32,269 nt of DNA from Candidatus Komeilibacteria bacterium CG_4_10_14_0_8_um_filter_37_78. Lineage in GTDB: Bacteria > Patescibacteriota > Patescibacteriia > UBA1558. Positions 9,401 to 17,125 of the stretch are shown one piece after another. The notes under the pieces are model-generated. The model was not told where the DNA came from, did not search any database, and saw only the letters and a list, made by a program, of their open reading frames with translations. The stretch's first letter is position 1. Each line of letters opens with the position of its first letter. The stretch covers positions 1 through 32,269 of the forward strand of contig PFMC01000070.1 in assembly GCA_002785295.1 (NCBI GenBank). The letters are read 5' to 3'. A program made the translations under genes and the position numbers.

Positions 9401-10006
9401 GTCAATCAACCAGTAGAAGATATCTATACTAATATTTTTGTTTGGTCATACACTCAAAATGCTTCACCAGGAACTATTAATTTATATAATCAGTTAGTCA
9501 ATAATCTAGAGTTTAATACTAATATACCAAGTCAGGCTACCAAACAAGGGCTGACACGTGATGCCAAGAGGGTAGCAGATTATCGCGAAATTAAGTTAGT
9601 TTTGGGTGATGGCAATTATCCAGCACTTGATTCAGGAAGTTATTTGCAGCACACCTCTGTCTCTACTTGGGATTCATGGCAAAATGCATTAGGAGCGGAA
9701 CTGGGTGTGACTTTGCCGGTTGATCCTCTTAATCAACATGTTAACTGTGATTTGCCAGGCTTTGACCCCATCACTTGTTGGAATCAAACAACAGAAGAGT
9801 ATAGCTGTACTTTAGGCTCTCGCATTTATCGTTATGATTATCTAGCAAATGATTCATATTTGATCAATATGGAATTTGATATTACGAACAGTTTATGGAA
9901 AGGCGACCTTTTTTCAGATATTCCTGATTTCTTTGTTGATCACAATGATTGTGCTGTTGAGCCGATCAATATTCAGGATGATGCCGATAATAGTGATAAT
10001 CAATAA
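3440..10006 (+). CDS. Giant T4SS pilin-like surface protein with IPT/TIG and disulfide-rich repeats
   Basis: 2188 aa. A signal peptide (1-25, VFG/AD) is followed by a two-helix pilin-like module (51-120) nearly identical to that of the preceding gene, then a run of seven Asp (128-134). The exported part holds an Ig-like domain (about 268-370), a Cys-rich 'ETGLDCGGSCGAC' module (373-430), and eight IPT/TIG-like units starting near 431, 528, 614, 708, 1081, 1176, 1272 and 1364. Each unit shows a '-P--G---T--G-NFG' pattern. Big_5-like domains lie near 836 and 1650. Three myxo-type disulfide repeats ('DGDGCSATCQNE') lie near 1516, 1553 and 1602. A C-terminal domain from about 2039 ('RDAKRVADYREIK ... 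LPVDPLN') resembles pseudopilin globular domains. The start overlaps the upstream stop (ATGA). The likely role is a long surface fibre or adhesin anchored by the pilin module. That function is inference. Confidence 0.82.
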   Translation: MIKKINIVALIIVIGIIIIPSLVFGADGFGLNETGEGLGFAPRGADFSIRGLVIGIVKYLIGLIGVAAIVMILYGGVRWMTAGGSPDKVNKAKKIIINAAIGLAICIAAFAIVSFIQYQVTTWIAPGDDDDDDDGDGLSDPIVFIISDWDPEDGEVNLPRNLNIGIDFNQNIDVVSINLNQITLTQTVAGVEEPIDLEIEDLTITNRRIEIRAPGNCDEPNIDYCYDANAVISVVVGANTILSADDGESISCASSEYNCNISISVGELFDTEPPTVQVTYPINGSSFRNGQNFGLEAHTTDNVDVTNVIFYANGFNMNALVVEVQENSWAASWTLSGYQDGNYIWLIARAIDSSGNESLSNFVRIRQIPAHCVDGLQNEDETGLDCGGSCGACEGESCDTNNNENICDPNGDCAAELYCDEVNCLCEVATIITSISSDNGAVGNLVTINGINFGEGEGEIYFNNGQVLVPARIAECNGAWTDTQIIVVVPELLESGDLAVISVYTEGGSGDDTVNSRGWQGVFEVNDILRPGICAVTPPEGRAFSTIVVSGEQFGNTTDVLEVGGFNAAINDWTNTDIEGTIPNINPGTVGVRVLVDGEYSNVLNYTIAADDINPIIAYLNPAAGPVGQYVTIYGDNFGYDENAISITFGGVAADISFPTQCGAWEIDNNEILVKVPSNLALDTVNVVVTRNGYQSDPVNFTVNNDPLLPGLCLLEPNHGLPSSEINIYGEGFSNANGQVFFYNNREAVFDSWNNTTVNTAVVPLEAVTGPVQLENSADVISGNTLNFTVDICTESNTPPDKECCIDGSIADIGQCENNGVPGVTEDTWMFTTGVPFEVTDWTPTCDSACLNAAIQVNFSHSILPSSILNNDCVQIECLSDSCPDIDPTISLAEGNLVINYAGELQADSQYRVIVHTGEYNDGQCVLSAADGWPFVNVNYDTDDDQVADSFAWVFATSDEFCTLERVEVDPEFVEFLYQDNEVAVLAKGYGQPDSCQAEGQLLNAYDYDWDWRSANASLATLTQRNENFDDKIDPIADVYPFFNEATGRTFGDTQIITETTNEEGYQVTNNMDVSVDLDVPIITEIDPITVFLNPEVVTYTTIDGVNFGDPQGSSYVMVGNQIATIAGCQGAWSNNQIVIEVPAGTSTGDKIRVIKARGEDESDDVLGVLEDEDDLTVILCSINPSYGQGNTAITLHGYNFGDTQIDSRVIFNDDEAHYKYATVNLWANERIVGFVPSNIAIRQEPIVVFVNVLDNENGLDVNSNPVNFDIAPHIDYISPNNGPIGQYVTIYGRNFGDQSGIVNLGNTAMTATPDFCGDTWTNNVIVRVVPAGLSLSDYELAVTTSTGLTSNAVNFVLNNNVPGPNLCLLEPDNGDTDDNIVLSGDNFGADSDLIQPLVSGANLCEVDDTSFSNTNISGPITAGVRSGEAVVRKSYIISHECNGFHIGNWCPFGYTDVYGYLFSNSLPFSKLNSSSGGEGCSNLPNTCVPDSNICEEGLICNDSCVCVSDDGSNGQCGDGNIDADEQCENNPPNNIDGDGCSATCQNEFDDLVCGDWIIQVLNSDGVNEECDDGNNIDNDGCSATCQNENDDNIVVPVGASQCGNGTLDGGELCDFDTDGTVLWSDGEPLCTDLGLYQGGSVGCDPSDCSYDTAMCIYGSPSSGVCVNTEASVTFEGFMDSTTFVYGTDDSVQLESFDDEACSAGCLVSATLDFEISGEQPFSFRKLYIMPIDFLDPNTDYQVTLIGGDAGILSIEGNQLDSDFIWSFDTGSSYCTISRVEIAPASYQFNSYNDEQPFIANVYDQNNNSLHGSWIDYVWVENEPNNSNKLDIYGANSKESSISVFNDSISGHTFLNVNVSSEVDGISYGSASDQARIDIVVCDEPVEYTNATYNFRTWYCRDGSGDELLPELDPHESNNLGDNILYDVLYTQDGSVDGIGLRIYTNFYHYDPLLWYQENIDIMGSPAATSIDGYEAIQEGRSTYINAVNQPVEDIYTNIFVWSYTQNASPGTINLYNQLVNNLEFNTNIPSQATKQGLTRDAKRVADYREIKLVLGDGNYPALDSGSYLQHTSVSTWDSWQNALGAELGVTLPVDPLNQHVNCDLPGFDPITCWNQTTEEYSCTLGSRIYRYDYLANDSYLINMEFDITNSLWKGDLFSDIPDFFVDHNDCAVEPINIQDDADNSDNQ

Positions 10007-10017
10007 GTCTTAAGTTT

Positions 10018-13000
10018 ATGAAAAAAAATATTTTAATATTAATAGTTATTCTACTGACAATGGGTTTTTTTAATATTACTAGCCTTCGGGCTGAGACAGT
10101 AGCTGAATGCGTCCAAGATATTGAGAGTAGACAAAATATTGAGCCGTTGAATGAAATCAGTGCTGGCATTACCCCTAAAAATATTTTTTATTTTTTAGAT
10201 GGTTTTGGTGATTGGATCAAGTTGCATTTATTTTCATTTACCACTGATGCTCAGATCAATACCCTACTCGAACAAGCCCAAGAAAGAGTAGCTGAGCTAG
10301 AGTCCTTACAACAGAGCAATGATTTATCTCTACTCCATATTAATACGATTACTGAAAGTTATAATAGCATTATGGATCAGTTGGATCTTGAGGTTCAAGG
10401 TTTAGTTGAGAGCAATAAAGATATTAGTGATATTTTGGCACGAGTAACCAAGCTGAATGCTAAAAACAACTTAATTATTAGCCAACTAATGGTTAGGGTG
10501 GGAGTTAGTAATTTTACTCCTTTAAGCGGTGTTTATAATAGTACTAAAGATAGTTTATGCGCCACGATTGATCTTTGGCAAGATGTCATAACGGAGTGTA
10601 ATGACAGTGCATTTATTTCTCAGAAGCTGTCAGTCTATTATAATGATGCGATCAATGAAATAGCTGATCTGGACGCTTCTCTAGAGCAAATTTCTACGGA
10701 TCAAGCAATGTTGACAGACTATTATGATCAAGTTTCGGGCGTGGTTAATAATATTAATACAGCCACAGCACTGCTCAATAATGTGATTGATAGTGGTTCG
10801 ATTTCGATTACTGATAAAGAAAGCATAATTAGTAGCTTTATCGCTGATGTTAATAGTGATGGTAATTATAGTAATATCAAAAATTCACAGCCAAATAGTG
10901 CAGAACTTGTCGAATATGGTTTGTCTGGAGTTTTGGCTACTGCCAATACTAGTTTGATCAATATTTTAAATCGCTTGGAAGACTTAACAGCAGTAGATAA
11001 TGATCAAGGGTTGGCAAGTTTTGTGGGAGATGTTTTGGCATTACAAAGTGATAGTGCTGAGTCACGTTTGGCTAGTATTCAAAGTCTTAGTGATAATATT
11101 GGTCAGGATCGAGCCAATCTACTTAGTAGTAAAAATAGTTGTCAAGCCTTGCGGAGTAAGTTTTTGAAAATCAGCGACGCCTTGGAAGATAGTAAATTGA
11201 CTAGCGCTACTGTTCTCTTAAACAATTTACAAACAGAGATTGATGATGTTGTTAGTGATTTATTACCTCGTTGTGGAGTGGGTGGACTTGTTGATTTTCT
11301 TTCTGAAGTATTTGCTGAAAGCACTGTTTTGAATAGTGATGGGCAGTGTCAAAGTGAGCAGTATCTACACGAGCTTGGTCAGTGGTCTCGCAATCAGCTA
11401 GCTTACTGGGATGAAACGATTTCTTATGTCGATGATTTAGCTGACAAGGTTGGTGAACAACAGACAGCTTTGGGTGGGTTTATAAATGGTCAACAAACAG
11501 CTGTTAGTATTGCTCAAAACAATGCCGCACAATTGAGTCAACGACCAACTAACAGTTTTAATATTAATGAGTTTTATAGTTTTGACCGTGGTTGGTTGAC
11601 CGATGAAGTGGTTGATTTTCAAGATCAGATGGCTGCTTTAGGAATAGAGATGGCTATTTTACAGGATGATTTACAAAATGCACAGATAATAGTTAATAAT
11701 TTACAGAACAATGTATTGGTTGCGGCGCAAAATAATGTCAATCAATTACAATCCGAATATGACCAATTAACTAGTGCTGTTCAAATATTGACTCAAGATA
11801 TTGTTCAGACACAGGCGCAGGTGGCCATTTCTCAAGCCAGCTTTGAAAATGCGACAGCTGGTGAGGCTAGTAGCGACCATGCAGTGCAGAGTGCATCTAG
11901 CATTGTTACTGCAGCTGAATTGGCTTTAGAAGAGGCGCAGGCCGCTTATGATGCTATGATCAGTAATGATGATCTAAATGTTGCGGTTAAAAATGGCGTG
12001 GATTATTATTATACTACTGCAAAAAGCCCCATCACGAATGGTATTTATTTTGGTGGTTTAGGAAGCTTCATTACTTATTATACTTTTGATCTTCCAAGTA
12101 GTGGCACGTATAATTTTTGGGTAGAAACATTGAATTATCCAGTTGATATGGCAAAAGACGGATATAATATTCCGCTGCGTCTTTACTATACGGCGCAAGA
12201 TACAACACAACTCGTCTACTGGAGCCCTATTATTAATAACCCTGCATCTAATCCAGAGATGCAGATCGCTACTTGGCCTAATAAATCTTTGATTGCTGGA
12301 ACCTATATTTTTAAACTTTATTATGCGGTCGATCGTACCTTACCGACTGAAGTTTCTAGCAAAATAAATATGTTGATCAATCGTGTTGGTATTGATAGTA
12401 CTCAATCTGGTAGACAGATAACGGTTTCAGAATTGGAGAATGCCGTAACTAGTGCCCAAACAGCATTAAATAATGCTCAAACAGCATTAAATAATGCTCA
12501 AAACAATTATGATCAGGCATTACTTGTCTTGGATTCAGCCGAACTTAATTTAGAAGTAGTGCAACAGAGTTTAGCAACTTTACTAGCTGATTTGATGGAG
12601 CAGCAGGAACTAGTGACTACAGCCGAGGAAGAGTTAGAAATTGCACATGCGAATTTGAGCGATCTTGTTGATAATCAGATTCCGGCTGCTCAAGCAGAAG
12701 TGATTAATCTCCAAAATCAAGTAAGTAATTTTGCTGATATTTTAGCTAGTGGTAGTGCTGAAGATATTATCAATCAAGAAATGAAGGCAGATATTATCAA
12801 GCAAGAGATCAACACAATCGTTAATGACAGTTTATCCGGTATTGCTAGTAGCTATCAAGACTTGGTGACTGAACTGTCAACTTATCAAAACACAGTGGCT
12901 GAAACGATCGCTTTGTATAGTGATTTGGCCACGGAGCTAGTCGCTGTGAATCAGTCATTGAACAATAATCAACTCGCTCAAGCTAAACAACAGATCAATA

Positions 13001-13710
13001 ATATTTTATTTAATTCATTGCAGGACTTGAAAACTAGCGAGTATGCAGAGCCAGCTTATTTTATAGGACACAATCTTAATGTCTTACAGTGGTTGATTGA
13101 TATTGATCAGCTTGATTTTGCTCGGCAAGATTTATATTTAGCAGAGGTAAGGGATGCTTTTGTACAATTACGAGAATTGTCATGTCCAGCTGCTCAACAA
13201 TTCTATAACACTGGAGTTAATGGTTTCTGCTCAATATCTATGAATAATAGTTTGTCTGCTGGTTGTGATTATATGACCAATTTGCAAATGTTGATTACTG
13301 AGGCTTGTACTACGGGCAGACAAGATTATTGCGGTGATGGTATAATTGATAGTGGTGAAACATGTGACGATTTCAATGATGTTTCAGGTGATGGTTGTGG
13401 TTCAACTTGTCAAAACGAGATTCTTTATTATTGTGGAGATGGTATCATACAGACACCAAACAGTTTGGGCATCAATGAAGAGTGTGAGAATACACCACCA
13501 AATCAGTTTGACGATGATGGTTGCTCAGCACAGTGTCAAAATGAAAATGAAGCATATTGTGGTGATGGTATTCTGCAGCAACCAAACGATGATGGTTTTA
13601 TGGAGCGTTGCGATGATGGTAATAGATTTGCTAGTGATGGCTGTAATAATCTTTGTGTTATAGAAAGAGGACAAAATAGTGGAATTATTATTAAATCTAT
13701 TAGACCTTAA
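10018..13710 (+). CDS. Secreted coiled-coil protein with beta-sandwich insert and C-terminal disulfide repeats
   Basis: 1230 aa. An N-terminal signal peptide (1-24, cut near LRA/ET) is followed by long Gln/Asn/Leu-rich helical stretches predicted by eye as coiled coil (about 75-140, 360-420, 500-650, 800-930). A compact beta-rich domain (about 661-793; 'GVDYYYTTAKSPITNG' to 'INRVGID') interrupts the coils and looks like a ligand-binding beta-sandwich. The C-terminus has three Cys-rich repeats near 1104, 1138 and 1180, of the same 'CGDGI-D-GE-CDD...GDGC---CQNE' type found in the preceding giant protein. It starts 11 bases after that gene, so it is probably the same operon. No transmembrane helix follows the signal peptide, so it is exported or attached to a partner. 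The shared repeats suggest it acts with the neighbouring giant protein. The overall family is not recognised. Confidence 0.75.
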   Translation: MKKNILILIVILLTMGFFNITSLRAETVAECVQDIESRQNIEPLNEISAGITPKNIFYFLDGFGDWIKLHLFSFTTDAQINTLLEQAQERVAELESLQQSNDLSLLHINTITESYNSIMDQLDLEVQGLVESNKDISDILARVTKLNAKNNLIISQLMVRVGVSNFTPLSGVYNSTKDSLCATIDLWQDVITECNDSAFISQKLSVYYNDAINEIADLDASLEQISTDQAMLTDYYDQVSGVVNNINTATALLNNVIDSGSISITDKESIISSFIADVNSDGNYSNIKNSQPNSAELVEYGLSGVLATANTSLINILNRLEDLTAVDNDQGLASFVGDVLALQSDSAESRLASIQSLSDNIGQDRANLLSSKNSCQALRSKFLKISDALEDSKLTSATVLLNNLQTEIDDVVSDLLPRCGVGGLVDFLSEVFAESTVLNSDGQCQSEQYLHELGQWSRNQLAYWDETISYVDDLADKVGEQQTALGGFINGQQTAVSIAQNNAAQLSQRPTNSFNINEFYSFDRGWLTDEVVDFQDQMAALGIEMAILQDDLQNAQIIVNNLQNNVLVAAQNNVNQLQSEYDQLTSAVQILTQDIVQTQAQVAISQASFENATAGEASSDHAVQSASSIVTAAELALEEAQAAYDAMISNDDLNVAVKNGVDYYYTTAKSPITNGIYFGGLGSFITYYTFDLPSSGTYNFWVETLNYPVDMAKDGYNIPLRLYYTAQDTTQLVYWSPIINNPASNPEMQIATWPNKSLIAGTYIFKLYYAVDRTLPTEVSSKINMLINRVGIDSTQSGRQITVSELENAVTSAQTALNNAQTALNNAQNNYDQALLVLDSAELNLEVVQQSLATLLADLMEQQELVTTAEEELEIAHANLSDLVDNQIPAAQAEVINLQNQVSNFADILASGSAEDIINQEMKADIIKQEINTIVNDSLSGIASSYQDLVTELSTYQNTVAETIALYSDLATELVAVNQSLNNNQLAQAKQQINNILFNSLQDLKTSEYAEPAYFIGHNLNVLQWLIDIDQLDFARQDLYLAEVRDAFVQLRELSCPAAQQFYNTGVNGFCSISMNNSLSAGCDYMTNLQMLITEACTTGRQDYCGDGIIDSGETCDDFNDVSGDGCGSTCQNEILYYCGDGIIQTPNSLGINEECENTPPNQFDDDGCSAQCQNENEAYCGDGILQQPNDDGFMERCDDGNRFASDGCNNLCVIERGQNSGIIIKSIRP
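12460..12501 (+). repeat. Exact 21-bp in-frame tandem duplication
   Basis: The 21-mer encoding TALNNAQ is present twice in perfect tandem (12460-12480 and 12481-12501) inside the coiled-coil gene. It adds exactly one heptad, so the coil register is preserved. Confidence 0.95.
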
Positions 13711-13733
13711 ATAAAAAATAATTAACAATAACT

Positions 13734-14492
13734 ATGTTTGAAGATTTACAAGCAAAAAAAATAAATGATCCAGCCGCTGCTGGAGGAGCAATACCACCAG
13801 TCAACACACCGCGACCAGCGCCAAGTCTAGACATGGACAAAGAGCCAGAAGATATGTTTGAGGTTATGGATAGTGCTAGTCCTGGAGCACCAAAGATTGT
13901 TATACCACCAACTCCTGGACCAATGCAGGCTAAGCCAGCACAAAGGGATTTGGGGCCAGCAGAGCCTCTCAGCACTTTGCCAGGTGGCAAGGCTACTAAG
14001 GGGGCTAAAAAGGCCAAATTAATTAATTTTAAACTGCTCAGTATCATTGGCAGCATCATTATCATCGCTGTTATTGTTGTTATTGTGGTCGTTTATACAA
14101 TCCCTACTCAGGAGGCTGATTTAGAAAACGATTTGCTATTAAATTCAAACTTAAATCAAAGCGACCCTGCTTTACCAGATTTGGGCGCACCAGTGACAGA
14201 CAGTATCAATGATAGTCAAGATCAGATTGATCAACCTGCTGAGATTATTGATTCTAATATTGATAGTGATGGTGATGGTTTGACTGACAGACAGGAAACA
14301 GTAATTGGTACAGATCCTTTTAATCCAGATAGTGATGGTGATGGTTTGTTTGACAATGAAGAGGTGGTCCTTTATGAGACAGATCCTCTTAATACTGATT
14401 CTGATGGTGATACTTTTCTTGATGGTGATGAAGTGAAGAATGGCTATAACCCAGCCGGTGAAGGAAAACTTTTACAATTACCTGTCGAGTAA
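13734..14492 (+). CDS. Single-pass membrane protein with calcium-type TSP3 repeats
   Basis: 252 aa. Residues 1-98 are Pro/Ala-rich, lack a signal peptide and are probably cytoplasmic. A basic stretch (89-100) precedes one transmembrane helix at about 101-122, rich in Ile and Val. Residues 123-170 are an acidic linker. Residues 173-238 hold three thrombospondin-type-3-like units with '[12 protein letters not shown]', '[12 protein letters not shown]' and '[12 protein letters not shown]', whose Asp pattern binds calcium in known families. The topology is therefore N-in, C-out. It lies 23 bases after the coiled-coil gene and shares layout with the next gene. It may be a calcium-stabilised stalk in the envelope. 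No enzyme domain is seen and no SD precedes the ATG. Confidence 0.75.
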   Translation: MFEDLQAKKINDPAAAGGAIPPVNTPRPAPSLDMDKEPEDMFEVMDSASPGAPKIVIPPTPGPMQAKPAQRDLGPAEPLSTLPGGKATKGAKKAKLINFKLLSIIGSIIIIAVIVVIVVVYTIPTQEADLENDLLLNSNLNQSDPALPDLGAPVTDSINDSQDQIDQPAEIIDSNIDSDGDGLTDRQETVIGTDPFNPDSDGDGLFDNEEVVLYETDPLNTDSDGDTFLDGDEVKNGYNPAGEGKLLQLPVE

Positions 14493-14569
14493 TTAGTTGT
14501 GAAGTTCAGCGATTAGAAATAGTAATTAATCTAAACAAAACTTAAAGGATAATATATTAGATAAGTCGT

Positions 14570-16222
14570 ATGATACCAAATGATAATTTAAGAGATAGTG
14601 AAATAATTGTTAATGGTGTGGATGCAGCAGCAGAGATTGGCATGCCTAGTAGTAGTGATTCTGGCCAGGCAATCAATGATGATTTTTACACTATGCCAAC
14701 TAAATTCAATCAGCCACGAACTAAGAAAATCAGCAAGTCCTTATTGATTATTATTGGTATTATAATAGTTGTTGGTTTATTAATTGCTGGCGCCATTTAT
14801 CTTTTTACTGCTAATATTTATGATCAAGGTAGTGATTTGTTAAACCCAAACTTGGTCAATCCAGGCGTCTTGGACGGTACCCCTAATGGTCTTCTAAACC
14901 CAGGAGAAAATAATAGTGATTATTTAGTAGAAGATCAGGAAGTACCAAAGGAGAGAGATGAGCAGAGGATAGCAGATATAGGAGATCTCCGTTCGGCTTT
15001 GGCTTTGTATTATTATGACAAGTCTGCTTATCCAGACATTTTGACAGATTTGATTAGTAAATATTTAAATGATATTCCGGTTAATCCTAGTCCCGGTGGT
15101 AGTACCTATCTTTATTTACCACAAGATAATAATCAGTCTTATAAACTGACTTTTGCTCTAGAACAGGGTGGGCAAATAGGTGGCTTGAAGTTGGTAGCAG
15201 GGGAGTATCAGGCTGATCCCAATATGATCAAGCCAATTTTAGGTGAGATTGACGATGGTCCAGAAACTACAATTCTACCGATCGATTTAATTGGTGGTTT
15301 GGATAGTGATAATGATACTTTAACGGATATTGAAGAAAATCTTTATAATACTAGCTCCATTTTAGTAGATACTGACGGTGATGGCTATTCAGACGCGGCA
15401 GAATTGGTCAATCTTTATGATCCAGCAATTGGTGGTAGTATACGATTGATTGATTCAGACAAGGTTGAGCAATATATCAACACTACTCAAAATTATTCCA
15501 TTTATTATCCTAGTGATTGGACAGTTATGGCCTTAACTGAGGACAAAACAGAGCTCTTGTTCAATTCCAATACAACAGAATTTATTCAAGTGATCATTAT
15601 TGATAATCCTTTGGGGTTGTCTGCTGAGCAATGGTATCTGCAATATAATCTTAGTGCCACTAAAGCAGATCTGACTGAGATAGTTGTCAATAATACTATT
15701 GGTATTCAAACTAGAGAAGGCTTGAGCACTTATTTCAGTTTGGGTAGCAAAGTCTATGCAGTGATTTATAATATGGGTACCACTAGTCAGTTAAATTATG
15801 AAATTACCTACCAGATGATGTTAAAGAGTTTTAATTTAATTACTATTGGATTAGCAGATCCTTTGGCTTTGCGCGATGCTCAACGATTGAGTGATATTAA
15901 TGCTATTCGTTTGGCATTGCTTAGTTATCAGGTAGACCAACTAGCCCTACCAACAGAGATTGATGATGATGTGGAGACTTATCAAATGATTGGTTCAGCA
16001 ACTGATAGTTGTGTGGTTGCTAGTAGTAGTCGCACAATAGTGGAGCAGTGCGTTGATTTGTATGATTATTTGGTGCCAGAATATTTATCAGATTTTCCCT
16101 ATGATGCACTATTGGGATCCACTAGTAATACTGGATATTATTTGAATCTATTAACAGATGGCACCTTGATTCTGGGAGCGATCCATGCGGAAGTAGAGGA
16201 TGTTTTAGAAGTAAATAATTAA
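14570..16222 (+). CDS. Single-pass membrane protein with two pseudopilin-like domains and TSP3 repeats
   Basis: 550 aa. A cytoplasmic tail of about 55 residues is followed by one transmembrane helix (56-80). The outer part holds a domain at 128-215 ('RIADIGDLRSALALYYYDK', 'YLNDIPVNPSPGG', 'YLYLPQDNNQSYKLTFALE') and a second at 436-540 ('RDAQRLSDINAIRLALLSY', 'YLSDFPYDAL', 'GYYLNLLTDG'). Both match the globular head pattern of type II secretion/type IV pseudopilins, but neither follows a prepilin methylation site. Between them lie DxDxDG repeats (about 250-290) and a mixed domain beginning 'NYSIYYPSDWTV' (about 300-420). It probably presents pilin-like heads outside the membrane as part of the surface cluster. 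It ends one base before ybeY. Confidence 0.75.
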   Translation: MIPNDNLRDSEIIVNGVDAAAEIGMPSSSDSGQAINDDFYTMPTKFNQPRTKKISKSLLIIIGIIIVVGLLIAGAIYLFTANIYDQGSDLLNPNLVNPGVLDGTPNGLLNPGENNSDYLVEDQEVPKERDEQRIADIGDLRSALALYYYDKSAYPDILTDLISKYLNDIPVNPSPGGSTYLYLPQDNNQSYKLTFALEQGGQIGGLKLVAGEYQADPNMIKPILGEIDDGPETTILPIDLIGGLDSDNDTLTDIEENLYNTSSILVDTDGDGYSDAAELVNLYDPAIGGSIRLIDSDKVEQYINTTQNYSIYYPSDWTVMALTEDKTELLFNSNTTEFIQVIIIDNPLGLSAEQWYLQYNLSATKADLTEIVVNNTIGIQTREGLSTYFSLGSKVYAVIYNMGTTSQLNYEITYQMMLKSFNLITIGLADPLALRDAQRLSDINAIRLALLSYQVDQLALPTEIDDDVETYQMIGSATDSCVVASSSRTIVEQCVDLYDYLVPEYLSDFPYDALLGSTSNTGYYLNLLTDGTLILGAIHAEVEDVLEVNN

Positions 16223-16223
16223 C

Positions 16224-16622
16224 ATGGCTATTGAATTAATTGATTTTGATCTATCTACCCAAGAAATGAGGGTTTTAAGAAAGACAGCTGCTCAAGCTGT
16301 TATTTCTTTGCGTTTAAAGGATATTGAGATTAGTATTATTAGTATTATTAGTCAGCGTATTAAAAATCTCAATAAGCTATATCGTCAGCAGGACGTGGTA
16401 ACAGATGTTTTGTCTTTTCGTTATGAGGATGAGGGGGAGATCTTTATTTGCTTACCGCAAACAAAGCGTCAAGCTAAAGAGAATAAAGTCACGCTTAGAG
16501 AAGAGCTACAGAAATTGATAGTTCATGGCATGGCTCACTTGGCTGGCTATGACCACATCAAGACAAGAGATTTCCAAGAAATGAAAAAGATCGAAGATAG
16601 AATTCTTAACAAAGTTAAATAG
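16224..16622 (+). CDS. ybeY: Endoribonuclease YbeY (16S rRNA maturation)
   Basis: 132 aa. Metal-dependent endoribonuclease family involved in 16S rRNA 3'-end maturation and ribosome quality control. The signature HGMAHLAGYDH is at residues 101-111 and gives the three zinc-binding histidines (101, 105, 111). 'TDVLSFRYEDEGEIFIC' at 60-76 is the conserved beta region before it. The length is slightly short for the family, mainly by a reduced N-terminus. The start ATG lies one base after the stop of the upstream gene. In many bacteria ybeY is followed by dgkA, as here (60-base gap). Confidence 0.93.
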   Translation: MAIELIDFDLSTQEMRVLRKTAAQAVISLRLKDIEISIISIISQRIKNLNKLYRQQDVVTDVLSFRYEDEGEIFICLPQTKRQAKENKVTLREELQKLIVHGMAHLAGYDHIKTRDFQEMKKIEDRILNKVK

Positions 16623-16682
16623 TTGATTGGTTGGTGGGATCAGATAATTAACTAATAACTACAAAACTAAAAACATAAAGAT

Positions 16683-17036
16683 ATGTGTTTAAAGAAATTT
16701 AGCAAAAGTTTGTTCAGGGCCTTAAAGGGTTTACGCCAAGTTTGGCATGATGAAAACAATTTCCGTATTGAAATTGTTATTGCTATAATGGTGATAGTTT
16801 TAATGTTTTATTGGCAACTCCCTATTTTGGAAAAGATTAGCTTAATCAGCATGATCGCCTTGGTCTTGTCTCTAGAAGTTTTAAATACGGCTATTGAAAG
16901 GATAATGGACATTTTAAAGCCCAAGATTCATGACTATGTCGGGACAATCAAAGATATGGTAGCAGCAGCAGTGCTGATTGCCAGCTTAGCGGCTTTGATT
17001 ATTGGTCTGATTATTTTTTATCCATATTTATTTTAA
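16683..17036 (+). CDS. dgkA: Diacylglycerol/undecaprenol kinase, DgkA type
   Basis: 117-aa integral membrane kinase with three predicted helices (about 30-46, 52-72 and 92-115). Conserved motifs are seen: 'SLFRALKGLRQVWHDENNFRIE' at the amphipathic N-terminus, 'EVLNTAIER' (Glu65, Asn68, Glu72 as metal/catalytic site) and 'HDYVGTIKDMVAAAVL' (Lys90, Asp91). In Gram-positive-like and related bacteria this family phosphorylates undecaprenol to recycle the cell-wall lipid carrier; in E. coli it acts on diacylglycerol. The substrate cannot be decided from sequence. The position after ybeY is a common arrangement. Confidence 0.93.
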   Translation: MCLKKFSKSLFRALKGLRQVWHDENNFRIEIVIAIMVIVLMFYWQLPILEKISLISMIALVLSLEVLNTAIERIMDILKPKIHDYVGTIKDMVAAAVLIASLAALIIGLIIFYPYLF

Positions 17037-17053
17037 GAACAAATTAATTGTTC
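17037..17053. terminator. Weak hairpin after dgkA
   Basis: GAACAA (17037-17042), loop ATTAA, TTGTTC (17048-17053) sit directly after the dgkA stop and before the ftsA promoter. No uninterrupted T tract follows, so termination would be weak. The call leans on position. Confidence 0.3.
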
Positions 17054-17072
17054 AGCAGAAATATTATTTTAT

Positions 17073-17101
17073 TTGGCAGAAACCCTATATTTTGTTATAA
17101 T
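17073..17101 (+). promoter_or_regulatory. Promoter for ftsA
   Basis: TTGGCA at 17073-17078 and TATAAT at 17096-17101 are separated by 17 bases. Transcription would start near 17108, only about 18 bases before the ftsA ATG, giving a very short leader with no SD. Confidence 0.75.
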
Positions 17102-17125
17102 TTTTATAATAAAATAAAGTAGCTT

